Origin: Thiofilum sp.
Lineage (GTDB): Bacteria; Pseudomonadota; Gammaproteobacteria; Thiotrichales; Thiotrichaceae
Assembly (NCBI RefSeq): GCF_016711335.1
Contig: NZ_JADJTF010000001.1
Coordinates: 3,410,001 to 3,474,000 of the forward strand
Direction of reading: 5' to 3'
DNA: 64,000 nt
The position numbers and the translations under genes are program-made. Below are positions 43,905-52,404 of the stretch, piece by piece; position 1 is the first letter of the stretch, and the number at the start of each line of letters is the position of its first letter. The notes under the pieces are model-generated. The model saw only the letters and a program-made list of their open reading frames with translations. It made no database searches and was not told the origin of the DNA.

Positions 43905-46647
43905 AAAGCCTGCTAAGACTAATGTTACCCTAGAGTTCGCCTTTTTTAACCTACTCTGGAAATTCTATGAGGAAGCTAAGCGTGGCTCTAAAAAAAATAA
44001 TCCTCGCGAACACTATAAAGATCTAAGTAAAAAGTACTTAGACTATAACGACCCCCGTACTAGATCAGATGCTTTTTTAAGGCGACCTCAATTTGAAGCA
44101 CTTGAGATGTATATTTTTCTCAAGGAGTTTTTAGACAATCAAAAAATCGAAAAGATCTTTGAGGACTGGTATAACCAAAAAGGCAAATTTGAAGGTCGTA
44201 TTAAAGGCGGTTTTAATACAGGCACACCTCAGGCTACCTTAGAGCTAGGTGACGAAATAGAATTACAAAACTATGAAGCTTTATTGCGCCAAATGAAGCA
44301 ACACAGTCGCCCTTATGCCAACTATATTTTCGCCTTAACAATGGGCACGGGTAAAACCCTACTCATGGCTACTTGTATTTTCTATGAGTTTCTACTAGCT
44401 AATAAATATCCTAAAGATAAGCATTATTGCCATAACGCTTTAATCTTCGCACCTGATAAAACGGTTTTACAATCTTTACGAGAGATTGAAGACTTTGATG
44501 TTAGTAAAGTAGTACCTAAGGAATACGCTGATTTATTTGCCTCACACCTACGCTTTCATTTTTTAGACGAGAGTGGTACGTCGCTAAGCACGTTTGACGG
44601 CTCACGATTTAATATCGTTGTATCCAATACGCAGAAAATCATTTTAAAGCGCGGTCAAACTCCCCCTACTCCAGCAAGCCGTCTCTTTCAAGAGGTTGAG
44701 AAAAAATATACTAGCTCTATTTATGATGAATTAGATGAGCTTTATGGTTTTGATCATTTAGCGACTGAAGAAGAGTTAAAAACGAACCAACGCTTTGAAA
44801 AGCTCTCGCGTCTACCACAGCTAGGTATTTACGTTGATGAGGCGCATCATGCGTTTGGTCAGAACTTAGCAAAAGACATGGGTGTAGGCATAACTAAAGC
44901 CCAGTTGCAGACTAGCTTACGCACTACCATTGATCAATTAGCGGTGAACTTAAATAAAGCTGGTACTCACGTAGTCGCTTGTTATAACTACACCGGTACG
45001 CCTTACATCGGTAAGGAAGTACTGCCTGAAGTGGTATATGCGTTTAATTTACGTGATGCGATTAATGAAAAGTATCTAAAACTCCCCAAGCTCCACTCCT
45101 ACAGTAATACACGTACCCAAGACTTTATTAAAATCGTTGTCAAGGATTTCCTTGAAGCGGTCAGTGGTTTACAACCTGAAGGGCTTATTCCCAAACTTGC
45201 CCTATTTGCTACGTCTATTGAGGAATTAGTTGGGGAGCTTAAACCTGCGTTAGAGCAAGAGTTAATTGCTCATAACATTCCGCTTGATCGCATACTGGTC
45301 AACGTGGGCGATGATAAGATTACGACTAATGATGATATTCGTCACTTCAATAACTTAGATAAACCTAATACGGTCGGCGGCACACAAAAGCAGTTTATTT
45401 TACTGGTAAACAAAGGGCGAGAGGGCTGGAATTGTCGCTCTTTGTTTGGTGTAGCGATGTACCGCTCACCAAAATCTAAAGTATTTGTGTTACAGGCTAC
45501 CATGCGCTGTTTAAGAGCTATTGGAGATATTCAATATACAGGCTCGGTATTTTTGAGTGCTGAAAACTTTGAGATTTTAAATAACGAGCTACAAGCTAAT
45601 TTCCGTATGACGGTAGCGGAGTTTAATGATCTGGGCGATAAGGAGAAGATTCCACCTTTACAAGTTCGAGTGCGTAAAGATACTAAACTTACGATTAAAC
45701 GCTTAAAGCGCCATGTAACGCTTCATGAAAAAACTATGCCTCCTAATAGCTCATTAGGTATTGACCCTGATGATAAACAAGCATGGGCCGCCCTCACTGA
45801 ACCTTATCAAATCATCGAAACTCAACGCACTGGCATGGATGAGCGCGGTCATTTTCATCCTAAGACTAATACCACCAGAGACCGTAGCAATGAGAAAATT
45901 AAGACGGTCTACACACCTATGACATTAGTAGCCGAGGTTTCTCGTTATCTCAATCGTAGTCCTTTAGAAGTCGAAGAGCTTTTAAGTAATACTAAGGAAG
46001 GCTTAGATAAGTTAGTGCGTGCGGTTAATGAGTTTAATGAGCTACTTTATGATGTCATTATCCCCAGACTTTTTACATACCTTTATGACACAGAGGAAAA
46101 TATCAGTACGGAAGAGGTGGAGGTTCATCTAATCAAAGCACCTAAGGTAGGCGAAAAAGATTATTACGAAATAAAATCAGGTAAAGGTGGAACTGACTAC
46201 TATACGAGTGCTGACCCCATATATCGTGATAAAAGCTTTCATCTGGATACCTACACCTTTGACTCAAAACCAGAACATACGTTTTTCTGGGATTTGCTTA
46301 AAGCTGATAAAATTAAGGGAATCTACTTTACAGGCATGTTTACTCACCCTAGTAAAACAGAGTTCTTTTTCCAATACATAGACCCTGATTCTCATACTTT
46401 ACGCACTTATTATCCTGATTTCCTAATGCAGCGCGAGGATGGTAGCTATGTAATTGTCGAAGTAAAAGGCGACCATCAGTTAGATGATCCTGTAGTGATA
46501 GCAAAACAAAGTGCGGCACATCAAGTATCAGTAGAAAGCGGTATGGAATACTTTATGGTAGCCAGTACGATGGCTCAGAATCATAACTATACGTGGCTAT
46601 TAGAAAAGGGTAACAAACCCGTTGACCTTCAAAGCAGAATTATTTAA
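43897..46647 (+). CDS. Type III restriction enzyme helicase-nuclease subunit (Res)
   Basis: The 916-residue protein has a superfamily 2 helicase core: Walker A TMGTGKTLLMAT near residue 150, YVDEAHHAFG near 313, TGTPYIG, and the late motif NKGREGWNCRSLFG. A C-terminal PD-(D/E)XK nuclease follows, with YYPDFLMQREDGSYVIVEVKGD near 840-860 (D, E-x-K). The length and arrangement fit type III Res. The ATG at 43897 lies 8 bp inside the end of mod with GGAGG ahead. It would cleave unmethylated DNA together with Mod. It ends the operon; a strong terminator follows. Confidence 0.92.
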   Translation: MAKKPAKTNVTLEFAFFNLLWKFYEEAKRGSKKNNPREHYKDLSKKYLDYNDPRTRSDAFLRRPQFEALEMYIFLKEFLDNQKIEKIFEDWYNQKGKFEGRIKGGFNTGTPQATLELGDEIELQNYEALLRQMKQHSRPYANYIFALTMGTGKTLLMATCIFYEFLLANKYPKDKHYCHNALIFAPDKTVLQSLREIEDFDVSKVVPKEYADLFASHLRFHFLDESGTSLSTFDGSRFNIVVSNTQKIILKRGQTPPTPASRLFQEVEKKYTSSIYDELDELYGFDHLATEEELKTNQRFEKLSRLPQLGIYVDEAHHAFGQNLAKDMGVGITKAQLQTSLRTTIDQLAVNLNKAGTHVVACYNYTGTPYIGKEVLPEVVYAFNLRDAINEKYLKLPKLHSYSNTRTQDFIKIVVKDFLEAVSGLQPEGLIPKLALFATSIEELVGELKPALEQELIAHNIPLDRILVNVGDDKITTNDDIRHFNNLDKPNTVGGTQKQFILLVNKGREGWNCRSLFGVAMYRSPKSKVFVLQATMRCLRAIGDIQYTGSVFLSAENFEILNNELQANFRMTVAEFNDLGDKEKIPPLQVRVRKDTKLTIKRLKRHVTLHEKTMPPNSSLGIDPDDKQAWAALTEPYQIIETQRTGMDERGHFHPKTNTTRDRSNEKIKTVYTPMTLVAEVSRYLNRSPLEVEELLSNTKEGLDKLVRAVNEFNELLYDVIIPRLFTYLYDTEENISTEEVEVHLIKAPKVGEKDYYEIKSGKGGTDYYTSADPIYRDKSFHLDTYTFDSKPEHTFFWDLLKADKIKGIYFTGMFTHPSKTEFFFQYIDPDSHTLRTYYPDFLMQREDGSYVIVEVKGDHQLDDPVVIAKQSAAHQVSVESGMEYFMVASTMAQNHNYTWLLEKGNKPVDLQSRII

Positions 46648-46666
46648 CTGATAGACTTTTTTCAAT

Positions 46667-46694
46667 AAATGATACCTGATAGAGGTATCATTTT
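46667..46694 (+). terminator. Rho-independent terminator of the helicase-Mod-Res operon
   Basis: AAATGATACCT (46667-46677) pairs with AGGTATCATTT (46683-46693) around loop GATAG, an 11-bp stem ending in T residues. It lies 20 bp after the Res stop codon. Confidence 0.9.
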
Positions 46695-46751
46695 ATAAAA
46701 AGAGCACACTTATAAAAAATCCACCCTTTTTAAAGTACAGATAATGCCATA

Positions 46752-46862
46752 ACCGCAGTAATGTATTACTTCCGAGGTCGCTGTGAATACTTCCCTGTAC
46801 GCTTCAATGCGGCGTCCTTGCCGCCAAGACCTCTCCCGTAACACATCACTTCGATTGTCTAA
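46752..46862 (+). repeat. Intergenic palindromic repeat, copy B (right of the operon)
   Basis: The core CGCTGTGAATACTTCCCTGT matches copy A except for one base. It is followed by the inner hairpin GCGGC-GTCCTT-GCCGC. The arms ATGTATTAC..GAGGTC and GACCTC..GTAACACAT are complementary to each other. Arms and inner stem differ from copy A by paired changes, suggesting the fold is preserved. Confidence 0.75.
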
Positions 46863-46869
46863 GTGATGT
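46843..46869. terminator. Perfect 9-bp hairpin overlapping repeat copy B
   Basis: ACATCACTT (46843-46851) pairs with AAGTGATGT (46861-46869) around a 9-nt loop, upstream of the agmatine deiminase pair. The remaining gap to 46963 should hold their promoter. Confidence 0.5.
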
Positions 46870-46962
46870 CGAATTAGCACATAAACTTTGTTTTGGATGT
46901 CAGCTCAATATCAGGTTCGGGTTTTAAGCTAGTCCCTATCAACACGATTTGGAGCGACCAAA

Positions 46963-48084
46963 ATGCTAAACCTAAAACCTCAATCATTGATTCGTTTATT
47001 AGCTACCACCTTAGTAGCCACCATTAGTTTAAATGCTATGAACCTGACACACGCTGCTAGTTATATGCCGGATGAAACCGCACTGCATGAAAGTACTTGG
47101 CTCCAATGGCCACATCATTATACCTATGGCGCGACTTATCGGAGTCGCTTGGATGCTACATGGGTCGCTATGACTAAGGCACTCGCTACCAGTGAACTAG
47201 TGCGCATTGTGGCGTATAACGCGACCGAAAAAACTCGGATTCAAAATCTGCTCTCTTTAGCAGGCGTACCCTTAGGACGAGTGATTTTCTTGATTAAACC
47301 TACCGATGATGTGTGGGTACGTGATAATGGTCCGATTTTTACTCTTAATGATCAGCAACGTTTGCAAATTGCTGATTGGGGCTTTAATGGTTGGGGCGGT
47401 GATACTAAATATACCCTAGACAATACCGTCCCTAGCAGTGTTGCTACTCAATTGAGCTTACCGCGCGTTGATTTGAATTCTGTGATCTTAGAAGGCGGTG
47501 CGTTTGAGATTGATGGTAAAGGTACGTTTTTAGCGACTAAAAGCTCGATTTTAGAACCTAAACGTAATCCTAATCTGACTCAAGCTGCACTAGAAAAAAC
47601 GCTCAGTGCCCAGTTAGGGGTGAAAAAGTTTATTTGGTTGGATGGAGCACCCGGAGGTACTGAGGATATTACCGATACCCATATTGATGGTTTTGCGCGT
47701 TTTGGTACACCGGATACTCTGGTTACGATGAAAGCGACCGATTTAACGTACTGGGGTATTTCCAGTACTGATATTACCCGTCTAGCCAATGCGACTAATG
47801 TGGATGGCGTGAAATATAACAAAGTATTGCTACCTCTCACTGCTAAAAATGTAGTGACGACCTATGGCAAAAACTTAGGTTTTAAAGGTTCTTATGTGAA
47901 TTATTACGTGGGTAATACCGTCGTGCTCGTACCACAATACGCAGATGCTAATGACAGCGTTGCCAGAAGTATTTTACAAAAACTTTATCCTACTCGTAAT
48001 GTGGTAGGTATTGATGTACGCAACCTATTTGCTAATGGTGGTATGGTACACTGTGTCACCCAGCAACAACCCTTAGCGAATTGA
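46963..48084 (+). CDS. Exported agmatine deiminase family protein (paralogue 1)
   Basis: The 373-residue protein has a Sec signal peptide (LIRLLATTLVATISLNAMNLTHA). The peptidyl-arginine-deiminase-type guanidine-modifying fold carries DETALHESTWLQWPHH, DDVWVRDNGPIF, GWGGDTKY, EGGAFEIDGKGT, DITDTHIDGFARF (catalytic His) and the Cys nucleophile in GGMVHCVTQQQP. Members hydrolyse agmatine to N-carbamoylputrescine plus ammonia. Export to the periplasm is unusual for classical AguA, so the natural substrate could differ. GGAG precedes the ATG. A paralogue follows after 28 bp. Confidence 0.9.
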   Translation: MLNLKPQSLIRLLATTLVATISLNAMNLTHAASYMPDETALHESTWLQWPHHYTYGATYRSRLDATWVAMTKALATSELVRIVAYNATEKTRIQNLLSLAGVPLGRVIFLIKPTDDVWVRDNGPIFTLNDQQRLQIADWGFNGWGGDTKYTLDNTVPSSVATQLSLPRVDLNSVILEGGAFEIDGKGTFLATKSSILEPKRNPNLTQAALEKTLSAQLGVKKFIWLDGAPGGTEDITDTHIDGFARFGTPDTLVTMKATDLTYWGISSTDITRLANATNVDGVKYNKVLLPLTAKNVVTTYGKNLGFKGSYVNYYVGNTVVLVPQYADANDSVARSILQKLYPTRNVVGIDVRNLFANGGMVHCVTQQQPLAN

Positions 48085-48112
48085 TTTTTCAGCCTTTAAG
48101 GACTTACTCACC

Positions 48113-49207
48113 ATGCTCAACCGTCGTCGTTTTCTCACTACTAGCCTATTACTGTCAGCCGGAGGACTTTTAGGTATGCAACGTTTACTAGCCAATACTG
48201 ACACTGCATGGCGTATGCCGGATGAAGGTGAAAAACATACTCGTACTTGGATGGCCTTTGGTGCGAGTGCAGCGATTTGGGGTAAAAAGCTATTACCTGA
48301 AACGCGCCGCAGTCTCGCTTTAATTGCTAATACGATTGCCAAATATGAGCCTGTTTCTATGCTAGTACGCGACTCCGAACGCGCTATGGCTGAAGGTCTA
48401 GTCCATAATAATGTTACCTTAGTAACCAGTACGCTCAATGATTTGTGGATTCGTGATACAGGGCCTACCTTTGTAGTGGATGATCAAGGTAATAAAGCCG
48501 CTGTGAATTTTAATTTTAATGGCTGGGGTGAAAAGCAGGAATTTGCACTCGATGCCAAAGTAGCTAATTTAGTAGCAAAAACAGCGGGCGTGAAAGTGCT
48601 CAATACCTCACTCGTTATGGAAGGTGGGTGTATTGAAGTGGATGGACACGGTACGGCGATTATTACCGAAAGCTGTGTTCTCAATAACAATCGCAACCCT
48701 AATGTGTCTAAGGCTCAGTTTGAAGATTTGCTTATGCCACTATTGGGCTTAGATAAAATCATTTGGTTGCCGGGGATTAAGGGTAAGGATATTACCGATG
48801 GACATACTGATTTTTATGCTCGCTTTGCGCGTCCGGGGGTGGTGCTAGCAGGCTATGATCCTGACCCACAATCGTATGATCATGAGGTGACTTTGCGCCA
48901 TTTGGAGCTATTAAAGTCTGCCACCGATGCTCAGGGCAAAAAACTGCAAATTATTAAACTCGAAGCGCCTACCGATATACGCACCAAGTATTTAAATGAT
49001 GAGTTTGCGAGTGGTTATATTGGTTTTTATGTGTGCAATGGTGCGGTGATTATGCAGGAGTTTGGTGATAAAGCTGCGGATCAAGCAGCTCGTGCGGCGG
49101 TACAAAAAGCTTTCCCTGATCGTAAGATTGAGCAATTGAATGTGGATGGAATCGCGGCAGGTGGGGGCAGTATTCACTGTGCGACGCAGCAGGAACCTGC
49201 GGCTTAG
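48113..49207 (+). CDS. Tat-exported agmatine deiminase family protein (paralogue 2)
   Basis: The 364-residue protein starts LNRRRFLTTSLLLSAGGLLG, a twin-arginine signal. It has the same fold as the preceding gene: WRMPDEGEKHTRTWMAFG, NDLWIRDTGPTF, NGWGEKQEF, EGGCIEVDGHGT, DITDGHTDFYARF and the catalytic Cys in GGSIHCATQQEP. The catalytic residues are retained. The two paralogues use different export routes (Sec versus Tat) and share an operon. Substrate is uncertain: agmatine, or another guanidino compound. Confidence 0.9.
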   Translation: MLNRRRFLTTSLLLSAGGLLGMQRLLANTDTAWRMPDEGEKHTRTWMAFGASAAIWGKKLLPETRRSLALIANTIAKYEPVSMLVRDSERAMAEGLVHNNVTLVTSTLNDLWIRDTGPTFVVDDQGNKAAVNFNFNGWGEKQEFALDAKVANLVAKTAGVKVLNTSLVMEGGCIEVDGHGTAIITESCVLNNNRNPNVSKAQFEDLLMPLLGLDKIIWLPGIKGKDITDGHTDFYARFARPGVVLAGYDPDPQSYDHEVTLRHLELLKSATDAQGKKLQIIKLEAPTDIRTKYLNDEFASGYIGFYVCNGAVIMQEFGDKAADQAARAAVQKAFPDRKIEQLNVDGIAAGGGSIHCATQQEPAA

Positions 49208-49308
49208 TCCTTATTTCATTTCAAAGATAAAAACAGGAAGGCGTATTCGTCCATTGTCGGCTACGCCCTGTGGAGCGGGAGCGTTGGAAGGCTCAACAAT
49301 CCCTAGGA

Positions 49309-50100
49309 CTACGCCCAAAACGCGTAGCTACCTTCGCGGAAATAATCGCGCTGATAGCCGCCGTAATTACTTTCATAATTAGAAGCAATCACTTCAGCAT
49401 CGCGCTGCCAAGTATCACGATTACTACGATTAACCTCTTGATTTAGTTCTAGTAATACATGCGATAGCTCGTGAAATAAAATATTATCCGCATCCACCGT
49501 CAGCCCTTGCCCCGCAGTTGTCATGACCTGAGCCAGCATGTCCGCATCCATCGTAATCACCGCACTAATCTGCCCATTGTCATAAAAGGTTAAATCAGTC
49601 TCGGCACTCGGTGTTGCGCCTAAACGCTCGCGCTCCGCCGACGACTGCGGATGGGTTTGAATCGTTAGGGAATATAAAGCGGGATGGTTCAGAATCTGAT
49701 TCAAGACCCCATTGCCATAACTATTATTAGCAATCGCTTGCAAGGCGGGTTGTAACTCATTAGCTACCCTTAGTTTATTGAAATTCAGTGGGTTAGTTGG
49801 GCTAGGAGCATTGAAAGTAGCCGTGTTACTAGGTGGAGTACTAGCAGGGAAGGATAGAGTGCTGCTGAGGCTAGGCAGGTTAAAAGTTGGGAGCGCTTGC
49901 GTCTCTGGTCTAGGGGCTTGGATGGTTGAGGTGTATTGAGAGGCTAATAACTCGGCAGCATTTTGTACGTCCACATCGGCAGGCACAAAATACAAATTGA
50001 GTTGAACATTTTGATTATTTTTAACACCTTCAATACTAATGCCTTTAATATTCGCAGCCTCTAAACGGTTGTCTGCGGCAACCGATACGATTTTGTCCAT
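49309..50100 (-). CDS. M91/NleD-like zinc metallopeptidase, paralogue 1
   Basis: The 263-residue protein has a variable, Pro/Thr/Ser-rich N-terminal half. A C-terminal metallopeptidase domain follows with SLTIQTHPQSSAERERLGATPSAE, then DADNILFHELSHVLLEL (HExxH near residue 210). The terminal block is SNYESNYGGYQRDYFREGSYAFWA. This matches the M91 (NleD-type) zinc peptidases, known as effectors that cleave host kinases in enteropathogens and found widely with other secretion systems. There is no Sec signal. A paralogue lies at 53581-54351. The secretion route and target are unknown. Confidence 0.8.
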   Translation of the reverse strand: MDKIVSVAADNRLEAANIKGISIEGVKNNQNVQLNLYFVPADVDVQNAAELLASQYTSTIQAPRPETQALPTFNLPSLSSTLSFPASTPPSNTATFNAPSPTNPLNFNKLRVANELQPALQAIANNSYGNGVLNQILNHPALYSLTIQTHPQSSAERERLGATPSAETDLTFYDNGQISAVITMDADMLAQVMTTAGQGLTVDADNILFHELSHVLLELNQEVNRSNRDTWQRDAEVIASNYESNYGGYQRDYFREGSYAFWA

Positions 50101-50277
50101 GTTAACCCTTAATGACGCTGAGCTGAAATTAAAATAAACCTATACAACTTCTTAAAAGGTAGTCGTTCAGCTCTAAGGCAACAGTAGGTTTAGATAAGTG
50201 GTTTATTTTAAACGATAAGCATACAAGCCATTAATCACTGGCTTGGTGTTTAATTGCATTAATTCGGCACTACTGGC

Positions 50278-51093
50278 TTATGTTTGATCAGTTGGCGAAT
50301 CGGATTGACCTAATACTTCCATAACATCCCGTAGGCTAAGACTAATCATTTGGGCTATTAATTCAGGACTTTGCCCGTTGCGATACATGGTGGTAATAAT
50401 CTCAGTAGTCGCAGCCTTTCTACCCTCTTGATACTTTTCCCGCTGGACTTGCTCCTCTCCATACTCATCAAACATACGCGCTCGGTCAGAAGGAGACACG
50501 GATTCAGCTCGAATTTTCTCCAGCACTTGTTGCAAATAGGGATCAGGGTATTGAGAGGCTTCAATTTCTTCATCCAGACTATCGTCAATCAAACGCATCC
50601 ATTCACGATAAGCAGCGGGAGTATTTTCGTTAACGTATTTGGGACATAAAAACATGATTTTATGTGGAATTTCTTTTAAGGGTCTGCCTCGTAAATCCTT
50701 GGGGTCAAACTCAATAGTAGCCACATCCACACCATGCTTATCACCACTGGTCAGTACGACAATGGTAAACACTTGTAAAGGAGGACGGTAATCACGGGCA
50801 TTTACTATTTGTTCAAGTAAAGCAACGCAGTGGTAATTTAAGAAACGATGATAATGATCAGGGTAACGTACATGCTGAATATCAACGATAATGCGTTGCT
50901 CCTTGTCTTCAGCAAATAGGTCAAAGCTAGTCTTAATGGGTCCAATTTGCGTATCGAACGACTTTTCAGTTTCAACGTGATCGATTTTAAGCTCAATGCC
51001 TAATACTGCTTTCACAAACGCGGTGAAGATTACCGGATCAGAAAACGCTTTTTTAAAAATCACGCCGTAGCGTAATGAAGCTACTTTTTGCAT
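50278..51093 (-). CDS. Rpn-family PD-(D/E)XK nuclease (transposase_31-like)
   Basis: The 271-residue protein opens YGVIFKKAFSDPVIFTAFV. The catalytic region KTSFDLFAEDKEQRIIVDIQHVRYPDHYHRF carries the D..E/D-x-Q(K) pattern of the Rpn/PDDEXK_2 family. A charged C-terminal tail includes EYGEEQVQREKYQEGRKAA and a helical MYRNGQSPELIAQMISLSL segment. Rpn proteins are DNA nucleases that promote RecA-independent recombination in E. coli. The gene is multi-copy in many genomes and associated with accessory regions, as here. Confidence 0.88.
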   Translation of the reverse strand: MQKVASLRYGVIFKKAFSDPVIFTAFVKAVLGIELKIDHVETEKSFDTQIGPIKTSFDLFAEDKEQRIIVDIQHVRYPDHYHRFLNYHCVALLEQIVNARDYRPPLQVFTIVVLTSGDKHGVDVATIEFDPKDLRGRPLKEIPHKIMFLCPKYVNENTPAAYREWMRLIDDSLDEEIEASQYPDPYLQQVLEKIRAESVSPSDRARMFDEYGEEQVQREKYQEGRKAATTEIITTMYRNGQSPELIAQMISLSLRDVMEVLGQSDSPTDQT

Positions 51094-51224
51094 AACACTA
51101 TGCTCCGCTTAAGAGGGATTGTTTGCAGTATAGCATTAGAGCTTAGCTATTATCTGACCTATCACCTAGAGGTTTGACACGTAGGTCAGCCCCTACATTC
51201 CTGCCTCATTACACGAGTAATAAG

Positions 51225-51398
51225 CTAATTTTGGTTATTGATAATCCACTGAGCGAATAAGGGGATGGCTAATTCATAGCCCTGCGCGGTTTTCAATACG
51301 ATCTCTTTGCGCATGAGTGAGTTGAGGGCGCTTTGTGATTCTGGATTGAGGGTAAGGGCTTGATTTAAAGCTAAATGGCGCTTGAATAATGGAATCGA
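51225..51398 (-). pseudogene. Remnant of an ATPase C-terminus
   Basis: A 57-codon open frame on the minus strand ends at a TAG (51225) and reads NPESQSALNSLMRKEIVLKT then GYELAIPLFAQWI. This resembles the winged-helix C-terminal end of AAA/STAND-type ATPases (xGYxLxxPLFxxWI). It is closed upstream by an in-frame TGA at 51399-51401 with no start codon, so it looks like the leftover 3' end of a deleted gene. The family assignment is by eye only. The rest of the 350-bp gap shows nothing. Confidence 0.45.
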
Positions 51399-51445
51399 TC
51401 ACACCAGTCGATGAGCCAAAGCACCCACCGACACCCCACTCTCAA

Positions 51446-52294
51446 CTACTGACACCCTGCTTGCTCACTCGCCCCGTGTTGCTTTAACAAGCGCACCATC
51501 GCCATATCCCCCAATTGCAACGCCCGACTCAAAGGCGAATCACCCAAACACCCCGCATGATCAGCATTCGCATTCGCCCCATATTTTAATAATAACTGCG
51601 CAGCTCGCAGATCACGCCGCTCCACCGCAGCATGCAGCGGCAGCTCCCCCACACCTTCACCCATACTATTCGGGTCAGCACGATGCTGTAATAAATACTC
51701 CAACAACCGATAATTCACCGTCGGGCGCTGAATTAAATAATATAAGCCCGACGCCCCCCCATTACTTGCACCATTGGGATTCATCTTAAGCTTATCAATA
51801 AAAAACCGTGCACTTTGCTCCGCCCCCGCCACAATCGCCACATACGCAATACGCCCATCATTGCCCGCATTACCCTCAAACTCCATCGACCACCCCGACG
51901 CCACCAACTGCATCACCCGACTAATATTATCCCGCGCCACCGCCTGAATCATTTCCTCGCCTAATTGATTCGAGACTTTAGTGAGATCATTGGGATTTAA
52001 TGGGGCTGGATTGCCCAAACAGCGTAATAAAGTTTCGGCGCGTGCTTGAGTTTCGCCTAGTACTATTTCGGGGCGAGCAGTTTTACACCATTGGGCTTGA
52101 CCTTGTTGATTATGATTCCAGCGCAAGCCCGATACCGGACATCTAAGCTGCTTAGCAATAGCGTATTGACTCACCCCTTTGAGGGCATAGTCTTCACACG
52201 GATCGGGATTATCTTCATATAAATAAGCTTGAGCACTGCCCATACCCAAGCACAATAAACCAACACTTAAAACACTCAAAACTGCCTTGTACAT
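51446..52294 (-). CDS. Secreted ankyrin-repeat protein
   Basis: The 282-residue protein has a Sec signal peptide (MYKAVLSVLSVGLLCLGMGSAQA). A Cys-containing N-terminal region (PDPCEDYALKG..LRCPVSG) follows. Then come about four ankyrin-like repeats from residue ~115 on (NRISRVMQLVASGW type; LLEYLLQHRADPNSMGEGVGELPLHAAVERRDLRAAQLLLKYGANAN; PLSRALQLGDMAMVRLLKQHGA). Ankyrin repeats mediate protein binding. The protein is periplasmic or secreted and its partner is unknown. The ankyrin part uses conspicuously G/C-ending codons compared with the N-terminal part. Confidence 0.85.
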   Translation of the reverse strand: MYKAVLSVLSVGLLCLGMGSAQAYLYEDNPDPCEDYALKGVSQYAIAKQLRCPVSGLRWNHNQQGQAQWCKTARPEIVLGETQARAETLLRCLGNPAPLNPNDLTKVSNQLGEEMIQAVARDNISRVMQLVASGWSMEFEGNAGNDGRIAYVAIVAGAEQSARFFIDKLKMNPNGASNGGASGLYYLIQRPTVNYRLLEYLLQHRADPNSMGEGVGELPLHAAVERRDLRAAQLLLKYGANANADHAGCLGDSPLSRALQLGDMAMVRLLKQHGASEQAGCQ

Positions 52295-52309
52295 TTTTTG
52301 ACTCCTTTA

Positions 52310-52329
52310 ACACTCGTCTCTACGAGTGT
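52310..52329 (-). promoter_or_regulatory. 5'-UTR hairpin next to the ankyrin-gene Shine-Dalgarno
   Basis: ACACTCGT (52310-52317) pairs with ACGAGTGT (52322-52329), an 8-bp perfect stem with a 4-nt loop. On the minus strand AAAGGAG follows directly, about 7 nt before the ATG, so folding could influence translation. It could also be a weak terminator for the J-domain-like gene upstream. Confidence 0.45.
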
Positions 52330-52404
52330 AGTCAAAATACTGATTTTAGAGAGGAAAGAGTGAGTTAACCCTATAGTGCTTATACACTTAGCGCCAAGCC
52401 TTGT

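Noticed and set aside
39130..46647. DISARM, BREX, Druantia or Zorya locus
   Set aside because: None of the defining genes (DrmA/B/C, PglZ/BrxC, DruE-type or ZorA/B) is present. The methyltransferase and SF2 protein are plainly type III Mod and Res.
49140..49382. 80-codon open frame between the second deiminase and the M91 gene
   Set aside because: It overlaps the end of the deiminase in another frame, its translation is Arg/Thr-rich without homology, and it runs into the convergent M91 gene.
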